This document shows, piece by piece, positions 9,736 through 20,408 of a DNA stretch of 64,000 bases. A program made the translations under genes and the position numbers. The notes under the pieces are model-generated. The model was not told the DNA's origin and ran no database searches. It saw nothing but the letters and a program-made list of their open reading frames with translations. The DNA comes from Acanthamoeba castellanii str. Neff (Eukaryota; Discosea; Longamoebia; Acanthamoebidae), in assembly GCF_000313135.1 (NCBI RefSeq), contig NW_004457702.1:1-64000 (forward strand), in the 5' to 3' direction. The first letter of the stretch is position 1. Each line of letters starts with the position of its first letter.

Positions 9736-10379
9736 TCAGGTACTTAAAACCGTAGACAAGCCACCAGATGTGGGCACCACTGGAGTTGTGGCTGCTGCTG
9801 TCGTAGTTGTGACAGAGGCAGTGGTGATAGTCAAACGAGGGGCGAGGGCGAGAGGAGGTGAGGGCGACCGTGGAGAGCTGGCGCTGGCGAGGGCTGCCCA
9901 CGAGTACTGCACCCCCTGCCCCCGTGGGCACTTGTGGCGCTTCCTCGCACCTCCCGCCCCGGCTGGAAGCGAGGAGGGCAAGGAGCCTGGCGAGCCAGAG
10001 GACAAGCTGCGGGCTCCCGGGGCATGGGAGGTGGTATGCAGGTGCACAGCCGACGACGAAGGCGCCCGCGGTCGCCCCGGCGCGGAGACGTCGGATTCTG
10101 TACAGCGCCGGCCACCGCCCGGTGGTGCGAGAATGGGTTGCGGTTGCGTGGGGCGGGGAGGCGGCGGCGGGGCGCGGGACCCCAGTTTGTGTAGCGGGTG
10201 TGAGGAAGAAGAAGACGAGGAGGAGGAAGAAAAGGACCCGCCAGCAGTGGAGGAGACAGCCCCCACGTCGCGCTGCGCGCAGAAGTGGTGTAGGGCGGAA
10301 GCTGCTTCCTCTTCGTTTGGCTGCTGCTTATGTTTTGCTGGCTCCTCCGTTGGTGGGTGTCCCTCTACATTGCCCATGC
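9736..10379 (-). CDS. hypothetical Ser/Pro/Thr-rich protein (N-terminal exon, partial)
   Basis: An open frame starts at the ATG at 10379 (MGNVEGHPPTEEPAKHK) and stays open for about 214 codons to 9736. Composition is low-complexity: a run of ten Ser, poly-Pro, a basic patch (GGARKRHKCPRGQG) and a Thr/Ala tail ([14 protein letters not shown]). It is divergent from the phosphotransferase gene, with 153 bp between the two ATGs, which fits a shared promoter. The downstream end runs into the CpG-poor block at about 9760, so the rest of the protein may be encoded by the decayed exons there, or the gene may be cut off by the repeat. No domain recognised; an antisense shadow of GC-rich DNA is possible. 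Confidence 0.4.
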
Positions 10380-10532
10380 CGTGACGTTTGTTGTGGGGCG
10401 AGCGCAACTGTTTCCAGACTGAAAACCCCGACAGGAAACGGGAATTCCTGCTTCTTTTTCTCTTTTTCTCTTTTTCTCTTTTCGTAAAAGCAGTTTTTTG
10501 ATTTTAATAATTTTTGCAGCGGCGAACCAAGA

Positions 10533-11562
10533 ATGCACATCTCCTCGGAGCACCTCGGCAACCTGCACAAGTACAAGTACAGTGTCATCGACGTCAGGTA
10601 CGCACTCACCAGCCTGCCTGGCACGACCCCGCCGCCGCCGCCGCCGCAAGCGAATCCAAGTGCTCATCGCGTGGTGGTCGTGGTGCGGGCGTGTAGTCCG
10701 TTGAGTATTTATGTGCTGCAGCCCTACTGGAACTACTCCATCCGGTTTGTGCCCCACTGGATCGCGCCCAACCTCGTGACGCTCTTCGGGTAAGGCTGCC
10801 CCTCCTCGCTTCCGACGTGTGATGCTGCTCCTGCTGGGGGTGGTTTGTGGGGGGGGGCTCGGGTGCTGGGCACCACGCACCACCAGCCGCCACCGCGCAA
10901 CGTGGACCACCCTGACGTGTGCCGTGGCGGCGGCGGCGGCACGTGCGCAGATTCTTCGGGCTGCTGGCCAACTATTTGGTGGTGGCCTACCACCTGCCCC
11001 TCATGGAGGGTCCCGCTCCTGCCTGGGTCTTTGCTCTCTCCGCTTTGGCCATCGGTCCCCCCCCCCGCCCACGTTTTCTCTCCTCCTCCTCTTCCTCGTG
11101 CGCCATGCACAGCACGCACGACACTCTATCAGAGAGGGGCAGCTGGCAGCGGCTATACTGACCAGCTCAATATGGTGTCGTGTGTGTCGTGTGTGTGTCG
11201 TGTGTAGAATGGTATTCGCTACTGGACAACCTGGACGGGCGCCAGGCGCGCCGCACCGGCACGTCGTCTCCCCTGGGCGAACTCTTCGATCACGGCTGCG
11301 ATTGCCTCGCTGTTGCCGTACGCCAGCCCCACCCACCTTCCACCACCGCCACCACAATCTTCTGGACACGTGGCCAAGAAGAGGGCCAGGAACGAACGAA
11401 TGAATACACCGTGGCTGATGGCTAATCTGAGCCATCGTTGCGGCGGTCGTGGTTCGCAGGTGGGAGCGTGCACGGCGTCGTGCATCTACCAATTCGGCAC
11501 CTTCTACTCGATGCTCGAGCTCGTCACCATGTCCGCCGCCTTCTGGCTGGCCTCCTGGGAAG

Positions 11563-11629
<67 letters not shown>

Positions 11630-13448
11630 CACACAACGCTGGGCCAGTCGTTACAGCCCCCCCCCCAAAACGCCCCTCCACCTCATTTGCTCACGCGCTT
11701 CCGCTGGCGGCGGTGGGCGGTGGGTGCGGCCAGGTACCACACGGGCACCTTCTTCCTGGGGTTCTTCAACGGGCCGACGGAGGGACTCAAGATCCTCCTC
11801 TTCTCCTACCTGTGGACGGCGTTCGCAGGTACCCCCTCCCCGCGCGCGCGCGGCCTGCACCCTCAACCTCCCCACTCGTGTGGCGGCCGCCCTTTGCTCC
11901 TCTCTCCGAAGGGGACGGCCGGTTTTATCCTACTGCGCACCCAGTGCTGCTGCAGAAAGAGGGGGCTGAAGGTTGGCGTCAGTCGGGACTAACCATCCTG
12001 GCGGCGGGGGCGGCGGGTGGGCGCGTACCTTATGCAACGTGCGTGATGTGTACGTTGTGTTGTGTTGTGCCGTGTCGTGTCGTGTGTGTCGTGTGCGTCG
12101 TGTGCGTGTCGAGCAGGGCCGCAGTTTTGGCTGCAGAATTGGAAGGCCGTGCTGCCCTTCGCCCTCCCCGGTGAGTGGCCCGACTGGGAAGTGCGCACCG
12201 TGTGCGTCTTCCTCTCGGTGACTCCCATGCTCGTCACCTTCTACTACAAGTACACTGCCCACACGACACACACGACACACACGACACACACGACACACAC
12301 GACACACACACGACACACACACGACACACACACGACACACACACGACACACACACGACACACACACGACACACACGACACACACGACACACAGCTCCTCC
12401 CGGCACTCAACTGTTCACCACCACCACCACCACCACCACCACCACCACCACCACCACCACCACCACCACCACCACCACCACGACGTGGTGTGACGGCTGG
12501 TGGTGGTGTTTCCTTCCGTCCGTCCGTCCGTCCGTTTGGCGATGGGTCTGGCGATGGGGCTGGTTCCTCAGCATTAAGTCGGTGCTGGCGCACAAGGCCA
12601 AGACGAACCAGCCTGTGGGGCCAGCTCTCAAGGGCGTGGCCACTTTCTTCATCTACTGGGCCATGGTCGCCCTCTGGTACTATTGCCTCCACCAAACCAC
12701 CGCCGCCGCCGCCGCCGCCGCCGCCGCAACCTCACATGGGCCGCTCCGTCTCCGCAGGTATACCGCCAGCAGGTCCCTGTGGTCGGCCCACCCTCACGCC
12801 CTGCAAATGGCGGTCGGCATCGGGTTTGGCGAAATGTCGGTACGTGGACCTCACACGCCCCCAGCCACGCACCACGAACCACCTACCGCCCCCGCTGCCG
12901 CCCCCGCCAGAGTGACCCCGCCCCTGCGCCCTCGCTGTGGGCGTCAGCGACTGCCCGACCTACCTACCTCCCGTTGCGGGGGGGAGGCGGGCATAACGAA
13001 CGTAAGCAGCCAACTAACCGGCGCCGCGCGCGCGCATGCACACCTGTGTGGACAGTCGCGGCTCATTTTGAGCCATCTGTGCAAGATGGAGTACGCCCTG
13101 CTGCAGCGCCCGATGCTGCCCCTGGCCCTCGCCGTCCTGTGCTCCCTGTCGCCGCACGTGCTCCCAGCGAGCCTCGGGGTCGCCATCGACGAGGAGCTGG
13201 TGATGTGGGCCTACCTCGCCATCACCATCGTGGGGTACTTCTTCTAGCGCCCTCGCTATTCGCGGCCCTGAACAACAGACGAATGTATGATGTGGTGCGC
13301 GTGCGGTGGTGCGTGTGCTATTGTGTGTGGTGTGTGTGTGTGTTTCAGGTTCGTGCACTATGCGTGGACCATCGTGAACGAGATAACAGCCTTCCTCGGC
13401 ATCTCCTGCCTCAGCATCCCCAAGGCCAAGTGGTACAAAGGCCAATAG
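10533..13448 (+). CDS. CDP-alcohol phosphotransferase (ethanolamine/choline phosphotransferase)
   Basis: Final step of the Kennedy pathway: transfers phosphoethanolamine or phosphocholine from the CDP-alcohol to diacylglycerol or alkyl-acylglycerol in ER/Golgi membranes. The signature D-G-x2-A-R-x8-G-x3-D-x3-D is complete in '[20 protein letters not shown]' plus GCD. I place exons at 10533-10597, 10697-10789, 10951-11054, 11208-11317, 11460-11563, 11734-11828, 12117-12249, 12572-12676, 12758-12839, 13056-13234 and 13349-13448; all join in frame. N-terminal '[14 protein letters not shown]' and '[21 protein letters not shown]'-type segments match the family, and several hydrophobic helices follow. 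The end '...[11 protein letters not shown]' has no selenocysteine motif. Substrate preference (CPT or EPT) cannot be read from this sequence. Introns carry long CA, ACACGAC and CAC repeats. Confidence 0.9.
11566..11628 (+). repeat. (CA)n microsatellite in intron
   Basis: About 31 uninterrupted CA units starting two bases after the GT donor of the phosphotransferase intron. Confidence 0.95.
12259..12391 (+). repeat. (ACACGACAC)n intronic minisatellite
   Basis: Tandem 9-11-bp units built from ACACGAC fill the first half of an intron. The same unit, in either orientation, recurs in introns of at least six other genes of the window. Confidence 0.95.
12415..12482 (+). repeat. (CAC)n trinucleotide repeat in intron
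   Basis: About 22 CAC units in the same intron, just downstream of the ACACGAC array. Confidence 0.95.
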
Positions 13449-13712
13449 TTGTCGTACCCGTACTCCCTCGCCACAGGCTGTGCTCTCTCTCTCTGGGTAG
13501 TACGTCGTATAATATATCAGCAGTTACACCACCGCGCCGTGTCCTTCGTCACAGCTGTGTCAACCAAGTCATCCTACACAACTTTGCTGTGGCCGGGCCT
13601 TGTCCACCAGGCCAGCGTGGCTGCACGTTTTGTTGAGCCCGGTTGTGGTCTTCGCGTGTGTTTGCTAACGGTACATGGCGGTAAAGAATGAGGCATTTGG
13701 GGGGGGGGCTCT

Positions 13713-14351
13713 TCACTTCATAGTCCGGTTGAGCAGGACGCTGACGAGCTCCCGGTCGTGGTGCGCCACGGTCTCCACGCTCAGCGTGCTCAGGTACAGC
13801 GTGAACAGCTCGTAGCACCGCAGGTTCCCTGACATTGGCGGTGAGTGGAGTGATGCCTGCATTGCACACACGACGCGACACGACGCGACACGACGCGACC
13901 AACGAGACGACACACAGGTTGGGGTGTGGGCTACCTCGCGTGGGGAAGAAGCGGTGCATGAGCTTCTGGTAGAACTTGTTGGTCTGGGGCACGTGCGGGG
14001 TCCCGAACGGCACCTCGGGCGGGAAGATCAGCTCGAACCTGCCCGAGCCACGGGCGGTGGAACCACAACGCAGCACCACCACACGTACGCAACACGACAC
14101 ACGACGCACACCGCATGTGGGGTTGGGGGTTGGGGGTTGGGGGTGCGGGGGGGGGNNNNNNNNNNNNNNNNNNNNNNNNNNNNNNNNNNNNNNNNNNNNN
14201 NNNNNNNNNNNNNNNNNNNNNNNNNNNNNNNNNNNNNNNNNNNNNNNNNNNNNNNNNNNNNNNNNNNNNNNNNNNNNNNNNNNNNNNNNNNNNNNNNNNN
14301 NNNNNNNNNNNNGTTGGGGGTTGGGGGTTGGGGGTTGGGGGTTGGGGGTGC

Positions 14352-14382
<31 letters not shown>

Positions 14383-15306
14383 ACCCGTCGACGTCTTCGA
14401 CCCAGAGGCGGTAGGAGTACTGCCAGGGTCCGCTCTTGACGAGCACCGATTGGGCGCCCTCGGACAGGTGCTGCTGGCTGTCGTAGCACATGTCCCACAC
14501 GAGCCGCTTGATCACCCGCTTCATGTTACGCTCCTGGCCCCCCGCCCCCGCCCCGATTTTTCCCGGAAGGAGGGACATCCCACAGTTGCGCGTGTGAGAT
14601 TTCTCGTCTGCCCCCCTCTACCGCCGCCACCAGCCGCCAGCGTCGCGAGGCTGCTGCTGCTCTCGCGGGGCTGGGCAGGGCTGGGCTCAGGTGGCGCACG
14701 CACCTCTTCCTCATCGGGAGGACGGTCCATGGCGTGGAGAGCCGATATCGAAGGCGCGATCACCCTGTCCGTCGGTAGCCCCCCACCACCACCACCACCG
14801 TACCACCAGCCGGCCACGCACCATCAGCCACGCACCACCTCACGCATCACCACCACGACCCGAGGGGAGGGGGGTGGGCGAGGTGGAGTGCAAAGCAAGG
14901 CGCCGAGGAAAGCACTCGGAGTGGCGGGACAAGGAGGAGGAGGAGGAGGAGGAGTACCGGTTGAATGTCCGATCCACGAATATGAAGTGGACGAGCCCCG
15001 GAAATTGGTGCAGGAACCTGCCAGATGGCCGTGATGGACGCGGTAGTGGGTGGTGGGTGTGTGGTGGTGGTGGTGGTGGTGGTGGTGGTGGTGGTGGTGG
15101 TGGTGGTGGTGGTGGTTGGTCACGCTGGCGCAACATGCACGCGCGCGCGGAGAGGAGGAGGAGGGGAGTAGTGGCGGTACGAGAGGATGGGCAGGTGGGT
15201 GTGCTCCTTGGTGATGAGGTACGTGGAGTAGCTCTGCAGCAGCGCGCGCATGGTATCCCGCACCCGATCCAGCTCCTGCCGCTCCTCCTGTTTGCGTGTA
15301 TTCATT

Positions 15307-15338
<32 letters not shown>

Positions 15339-17854
15339 GCACACGCACACATATTATAATATAATATATACGGCGGCGGTGATCGGGTGGCTTAGTCTGA
15401 GACAGCGAAAGGAGGGAAGGGCACGCGCGCGTGTCGCATCGCGGTGTGTCGTTGGTCGTGTCGCGCGGGGGGTGGGATGCGTACAGGGGTTCCCTTGGCG
15501 CCCGTCTGGGGGTTGTTGCTTGTGAGCACCACCTGCACACCACCAGCAGCCACCAGCAGCCACCACCAGCCAGCACCGCCGCCAGCACCAGCCGCCGCCG
15601 CCGCCACCGCCGCCAGCACCAGCCACCAGCCACCACCAGCAACAACAACACGTGTTATTACCAGGATGGTGGGGAGAGGGGCGTAGAAGATATTTGGGGG
15701 GGGAGGCGGGGGTACGAGGGTAGTCTTGCGGCCGAGTTCGGCGTAGTAGACCCAGAAGGGTGTGTAGCGCGGCGTGCGCAGGTGGAGGGCCTTGTACTTG
15801 GTGAGCTTGGTGGGGTCGTACTCCTCATCGTTCCGCAGCAGGAACTCCTCCTCCTCCTCCTCCCCCCTCTCCGTCACCCTCCTCCTCTGCCTCCGCCACC
15901 TCTTCGTTCGCGCGCCCTTCCTTTGTCCCGTCGGCGCCCCCGCCCTCCTCCTCCTCGGCGGCGGCGGCGGCGGCGGCGGTCGTGGTCTCCGAGGCCTTCT
16001 CATCGCGTGTGTGCGCGTGGGGCGGCTCGTCGGCCTCGTGCTGCTGCTGGTGGTGGTGGTGGTCGTGGTCGTCGTGGTCGTCGTGGAGGGCCTTCTCCTG
16101 CACTAGTACCGGCGATGGCGATCGGGCAGGTTCCCCGGCCGCTTCTTCGTTCATCCCCCGTCCTCCTCCTGCTGCTGCTGCTGCTCCGAGGGACGGCGTC
16201 GGCGTCGATGGTGGCGACGCCCCGGGCTGCTGCTGGTGGTGGTGGTAGTGGTAGTGGTAGTGGTGGTGGTGGTGGTCTTGCGCAAGCAGCTGCGAGGGGT
16301 CGGACGGGACACTGGTGGACCCCGCGTCGTGACGCACTGCATTCCGCGGGTCCTCCGTGTGAGCCGCCGCCGCCGCCCCATCGCAAGCCGCCCTTGTGCC
16401 GGCCTCCTCTCGCGCGACCGCGGTCTCGATATCGCCAAAACCATCGCCTGCATGCGGCGGCGGCGGCGACGCCGACGGCAGTGATCCATCGCCATCGCGG
16501 CGACCGGGAACGGGTACCTCCGCCTTCAGCTCCTCCTCCTTCTCTTCCACGGCCTCCGCCGCCGCCTTCTCCTCATTCTTCTCCTCCTCCTCCCCGGCCG
16601 GGCGTGCCTCCGGGGTGGCGGCGGCGGATTGGTCGAGCCCGTAGATTTCCTTTCCGTTTTCCGTTCCCTGTGGGGCCTCGCCGGCTTGCTGCTGGTGGTG
16701 GTGGTGGTCCATCCGCCCGCCCTCGTCCTCAACCTCCGCGTGGTCCGTCTCTGCCCTCCCCTCCGCTCTGCACATGGTGGTTTGTTGGCACACACACACA
16801 CACACCACACACACGACACACGACACACGACACACGACACACGACACACGACACACGACACACGACACACGACACACGACACACGACACACGACACACAA
16901 GATTGGGGGTGAGAACGGTGAGGCGAGTGCCACGAGCAGGCCAGGGCGGCATCTCACACGCACCGCCACCGCAGGCGACATCATCTCGCGTGCGCGTGGG
17001 GAGAGGGGGAGGAGGGAGGGATGAGGTACCGTGTGGGTGCAGAATGGGCATCCGTCTGGCTTGCTGCTGCTGCTGCTGCTGCTGCTGCTTTATCGTCGTC
17101 GTAGTCTGCGGCGGGAGGCTCCGAGGGTGCGTCCACCTGTCCGTCGACGCCGCGCGGGATCTGTGCGCCACGGATGGTGATGTTGGAGTGGTCGCGGTAG
17201 TCGGCGATGGGCAGCTCCATCTCCTCCACCTCCCGATCTGCGTTTGTGCCACAAAAAGAGAGCAGCGCGTACACACACACACATCACGGGCCAGCACGTG
17301 AGCAAGCAGCAGCATGCGGAAGAGGACCACCGGGTGGTGGTGGTGGGTGGTGGTGGTGGCTGGTGGCTAGTGGTGCACACGCGTAGGGAGGAGGGAAGGA
17401 GTACTGGGCGGGTGGAAGGTGGCGTGGAAGTCGTTGATGAGCAACAGCAGGTCGCTCGGATCGATGTCCTGCGACTTGCCGCCTGCACGCACTCACGCAC
17501 ACGCACATTGGGGAGGGAGGGGGGATACGTTGAGGAGTGAGCGGACAGAAGCCCAACGCCGTTGCTACCAGCCACCGCCACAACCACCACCGCCGCCGCC
17601 ACCAGCCACCACGGGTGTGTTCCATTGGGACGGGAGAAGGGAGAGAAATGGGAAGGGTCGGGGAGGTCGGGGAGGTTGGGGGTATATACCTCGCGAGTAG
17701 GAGACGAGTAGCTTGGTGCCCACGAACACGAGGGCGTGGGTGATGAGCTTTTCGTTCTGCACGGTGTTCTTGAGGGCGTTGAAGCACTCGCCCCGCGTGC
17801 GGTCGTTCACCTCCAATCGCTCCGTCGCCTGCGCAAGCACCCCCAAGCAGCATA

Positions 17855-17915
<61 letters not shown>

Positions 17916-17917
17916 GG

Positions 17918-17955
<38 letters not shown>

Positions 17956-18704
17956 GAGGAGGTGGTGGTTGCAGGGAGGGGGAAGGGAGGGGAGCACGCA
18001 CGCGCACGAGGAGGGCCTGGTGTCGATCGCCGAGGGTGCAGGTGGTGTCGATGATGTGCTGGATGGTCTTCTTGTGCCGCGTGAAGGACGTGTATTTGCC
18101 TTCGAGCATCACCTGCAGCCCGAACAGCATCACCATGTGCTCGAAGCTGTGCACCCCCGCCGCCGCCGCCGCCGCCGCCAGATGATGAGACGAGAGCCAG
18201 GACACGCAGCGTGGGCCGTGCTGCAACTGTGCTGCAACCGCGCAGCAGCAGCAGCAGCCAGCAGGCAGCGGGCAGCGGGCAGCGGGCGGCGTACATCTGG
18301 CGGAGCAGCGTGCGGAGGTACATTTCGGACTCGCCCTGGTCCGACACCACCAGGAAGGACAGGTTCTTGTACTGCGGCGGCACCACCGCACACGTTTGTG
18401 AAGATTATAATATTAAAAATCATTATAGAAAAAAGAAATAAAAAGTATAAAAATGGCCAACAGAGAGTGCACTCCGGAACGGGGTGTGCCGGCATGGAAG
18501 CCGTGGCAGGAGTAGAGCACGCACCTTTTGGGCAACGAAAAGAACGCCACCACACCACATCGATTTGAACTTCTGCGAGAAGTGTTCGTCCCGCTCAGTG
18601 AGGAACTGGTCCAGCCCGTTGAAGATCAGGCACGCCATCATGCCCTCTGGGTGGTCGTAGTAGATGGGGTTGCCCGAGTCATCGCAGATGATAAAGTACC
18701 GCAT
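13713..18704 (-). CDS. HPS1: HPS1 homologue, BLOC-3 subunit
   Basis: HPS1 pairs with HPS4 as BLOC-3, the exchange factor for Rab32/Rab38 in lysosome-related organelle traffic. The N-terminal longin-like part starts at 18704 ([17 protein letters not shown]) and continues with '[20 protein letters not shown]', '[18 protein letters not shown]' and '[17 protein letters not shown]', parallel to human HPS1 'AFLLVHSKLLAFYSS'. The C-terminal match is clear: '[13 protein letters not shown]' (human [13 protein letters not shown]), '[20 protein letters not shown]', '[14 protein letters not shown]' and '[16 protein letters not shown]'. Between them, about 15830-16790 encodes a long acidic, Ala-, Pro- and His/Gln-rich linker. 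Many introns; one contains the assembly gap 14156-14312. The stop is at 13713, convergent with the phosphotransferase. Exon joins in the linker are uncertain. Confidence 0.88.
14115..14361. repeat. (TTGGGGG)n G-rich array spanning an assembly gap
   Basis: GGGGGTT units lie on both sides of the gap (14118-14155 and 14313-14361), each side ending in the same TGCGGGGGGGGG block. The N run 14156-14312 therefore probably hides more of the same minisatellite. It lies in an HPS1 intron, C-rich on the sense strand. Confidence 0.85.
15060..15117. repeat. (GGT)n trinucleotide repeat
   Basis: About 19 GGT units inside an HPS1 intron. Confidence 0.95.
15309..15350. repeat. (ACACGC)n repeat
   Basis: Short CACACG/CACGCA tandem array in an HPS1 intron, followed by an AT-only stretch of TATAATATAATATA type. 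Confidence 0.9.
16811..16900. repeat. (ACACGAC)n 7-8-bp intronic minisatellite
   Basis: About a dozen near-perfect ACACGAC/ACGACAC units in an HPS1 intron; GTGTCGT on the sense strand. Confidence 0.95.
17854..17954. repeat. (TTG)n trinucleotide repeat
   Basis: About 33 TTG units with one GTG interruption, in an HPS1 intron. Confidence 0.95.
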
Positions 18705-18964
18705 GCGATCTTGTAGGGCCGCCCCCTGCCCCAAACAACGTGAGCTCGTTTGTGTGGCGCTGGCCAGAGAAAAACCCTCTTTGCCTGGTGTTTTCTCTGT
18801 GCCTTGCTTTTCCTTTTGAACTGGCAAAGGAGCACGATTTGTGGAGGTTGTGTCCCAGCTCATCGCGGCGTGTGGCAGATTGGGGGCTTGGCGGTAGATT
18901 TGTTGGCGAGAACCATCACAAAAAGACAGAAGAGAACAATCGCGGCCAAAAGAAGCAAAAGAAG
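18705..18964. promoter_or_regulatory. divergent promoter region HPS1 / PSMA4
   Basis: 260 bp separate the start codons of two head-to-head genes. The part next to PSMA4 is A-rich (AAAAGACAGAAGAGAACAATCG). No TATA box is evident. Confidence 0.5.
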
Positions 18965-20239
18965 ATGGCCAGACGCTACGATGCTAGAACCACGATCTTT
19001 TCGCCCGAAGGTACCAGCGCTAGAGCAGCGAAGGCGCACCCAGCGTACCTTCGTTCGTTAATTTTCTGTGTGATCGTAGGGCGTCTCTACCAGGTCGAGT
19101 ATGCCATGGAGGCCATCAGCCATGCTGGTGCCGCCGTGGGCATTCTGGGCAAGGATGGAGTGGTGCTTGCCTGCGAAAAGAAGATCGCCTCCAAGCTGCT
19201 GGAGCCTGGTACCCCACTATCTCCTCGGCGCGCGTGTGGGCATGGGCTGACGATGCATCTCTGGGCCATTGAAAGGCAAACGAAGTGAGAAGATGTACCG
19301 AATTGATGACCACATCGCTTGTGCCGTGGCTGGTATCACTGCCGACGCCAACATCCTCCTCAACTTCTCACGCCTTGCTGCTCAGCGGTACAGTTTCCTT
19401 CTTCGCTGCTTTTAGGCTGCTGTGCCATGAATGGCGCCTGTCACAGTGTGCGTGCGAGAACACAACAGGCCAAAGCTGACAGCTTTTTCTCTGCTGTGCG
19501 CCAACAGGTATTTGTTCGCGTACCAGGAGCCCGTTCCAGTGGAGCAACTGGTGCAGCAGGTCTGCGACACCAAGCAAGGCTACACACAATACGGAGGTAT
19601 GTATGCAGCCTCTGCCGTGTCGTGGTGGATGAGCGGAGGACTTGCGCCTGACCTCCTCCCGTGATCTCAGGCCTGCGGCCCTTTGGTGTGTCGTTTTTGT
19701 GGGCCGGGTGGGATAAGCACTATGGCTTCCAGCTCTACCAGAGCGATCCCAGCGGTATCCCCTTCCTTCCCTCCCGTGCTGCTGGTCATCATCATCTAGC
19801 TGCTGTGGCCCCTCAAGTAACACTCGCGGTTCCTTTTTTTTTTTTTTAAGGCAACTACGGTGGCTGGAAGGCAACGGCGATTGGTGCAAACAATCAGGCT
19901 GCCACTTCTCTCCTCAAGCAAGACTACTCGGACGAGTTCTCTGTACAGGAGGCCCTCAAGCTTGCCGTCAAGGTTCTCTCCAAGACAATGGACAGCACTG
20001 CTCTGTCTCCCGATAAACGTGCGTACTCCCTCTTCTGCTCTCTGCAGAGATGGCCAGTCTAATCAACACCCCCTCTCCTCCTTTATCTCTCTCTCTCTCT
20101 CTCTCCGGCAGTCGAGTTCTCGGTACTGAGAAGGGCTGCGGCCGGCCACATCGAGTTCCACTCGCTCACGGAGAAGGAAATTGCAGACCTCCTCCCCACC
20201 GTCGACCTTTCCAGCGTCGTCACGTCGGAAGCCTCCTAA
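18965..20239 (+). CDS. PSMA4: proteasome subunit alpha type 4 (alpha-3)
   Basis: Structural alpha-ring subunit of the 20S proteasome. The start '[16 protein letters not shown]' and the next exon '[20 protein letters not shown]' carry the proteasome alpha signature; later segments '[17 protein letters not shown]', '[20 protein letters not shown]' and '[20 protein letters not shown]' match PSMA4 specifically. Seven exons join in frame: 18965-19010, 19080-19208, 19276-19387, 19508-19596, 19671-19754, 19851-20018 and 20112-20239. The protein ends '[10 protein letters not shown]' and lacks the long Lys/Glu tail of the human subunit. Expected to be constitutive; it shares a 260-bp divergent upstream region with HPS1 and is followed within 170 bp by RBBP6 on the same strand. 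Confidence 0.95.
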
Positions 20240-20408
20240 TTCGCAACTACTGTAGCGTCTAGTGGTGATCATCGACGTGTGCACGCTTACCCATACAACA
20301 GTTACATTTCTCCAAAGTACATTCCTTGTGAAATATTTTCCTTTTCCTTTTTTCCTTTTGTTTTTCCTCCCTTGGGGCAAAGCGATTGATTCGGAGGAGC
20401 CCCATGGA

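Noticed and set aside
1261..9760. Contamination by foreign DNA as the cause of the CpG-poor block
   Set aside because: The block carries introns and satellites of the local type, is interrupted by a retrotransposon whose LTR also occurs elsewhere in the window, and resembles CpG-poor DNA at 47660-48209; decay in place is simpler, though not proven.
12259..12391. Regular short tandem units suggestive of a CRISPR-like array
   Set aside because: Units are contiguous with no unique spacers and lie in a spliceosomal intron; it is a minisatellite.
13321..13348. Continuation of the phosphotransferase frame through the last intron
   Set aside because: The frame hits TAG after 'GYFF'; the spliced join to '[17 protein letters not shown]' restores the family C-terminus.
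15431..16912. 493-codon plus-strand open frame
   Set aside because: It is antisense to the HPS1 linker and flanking introns, made of low-complexity poly-Pro/Arg/Gly; the minus strand has conserved HPS1 exons on both sides.
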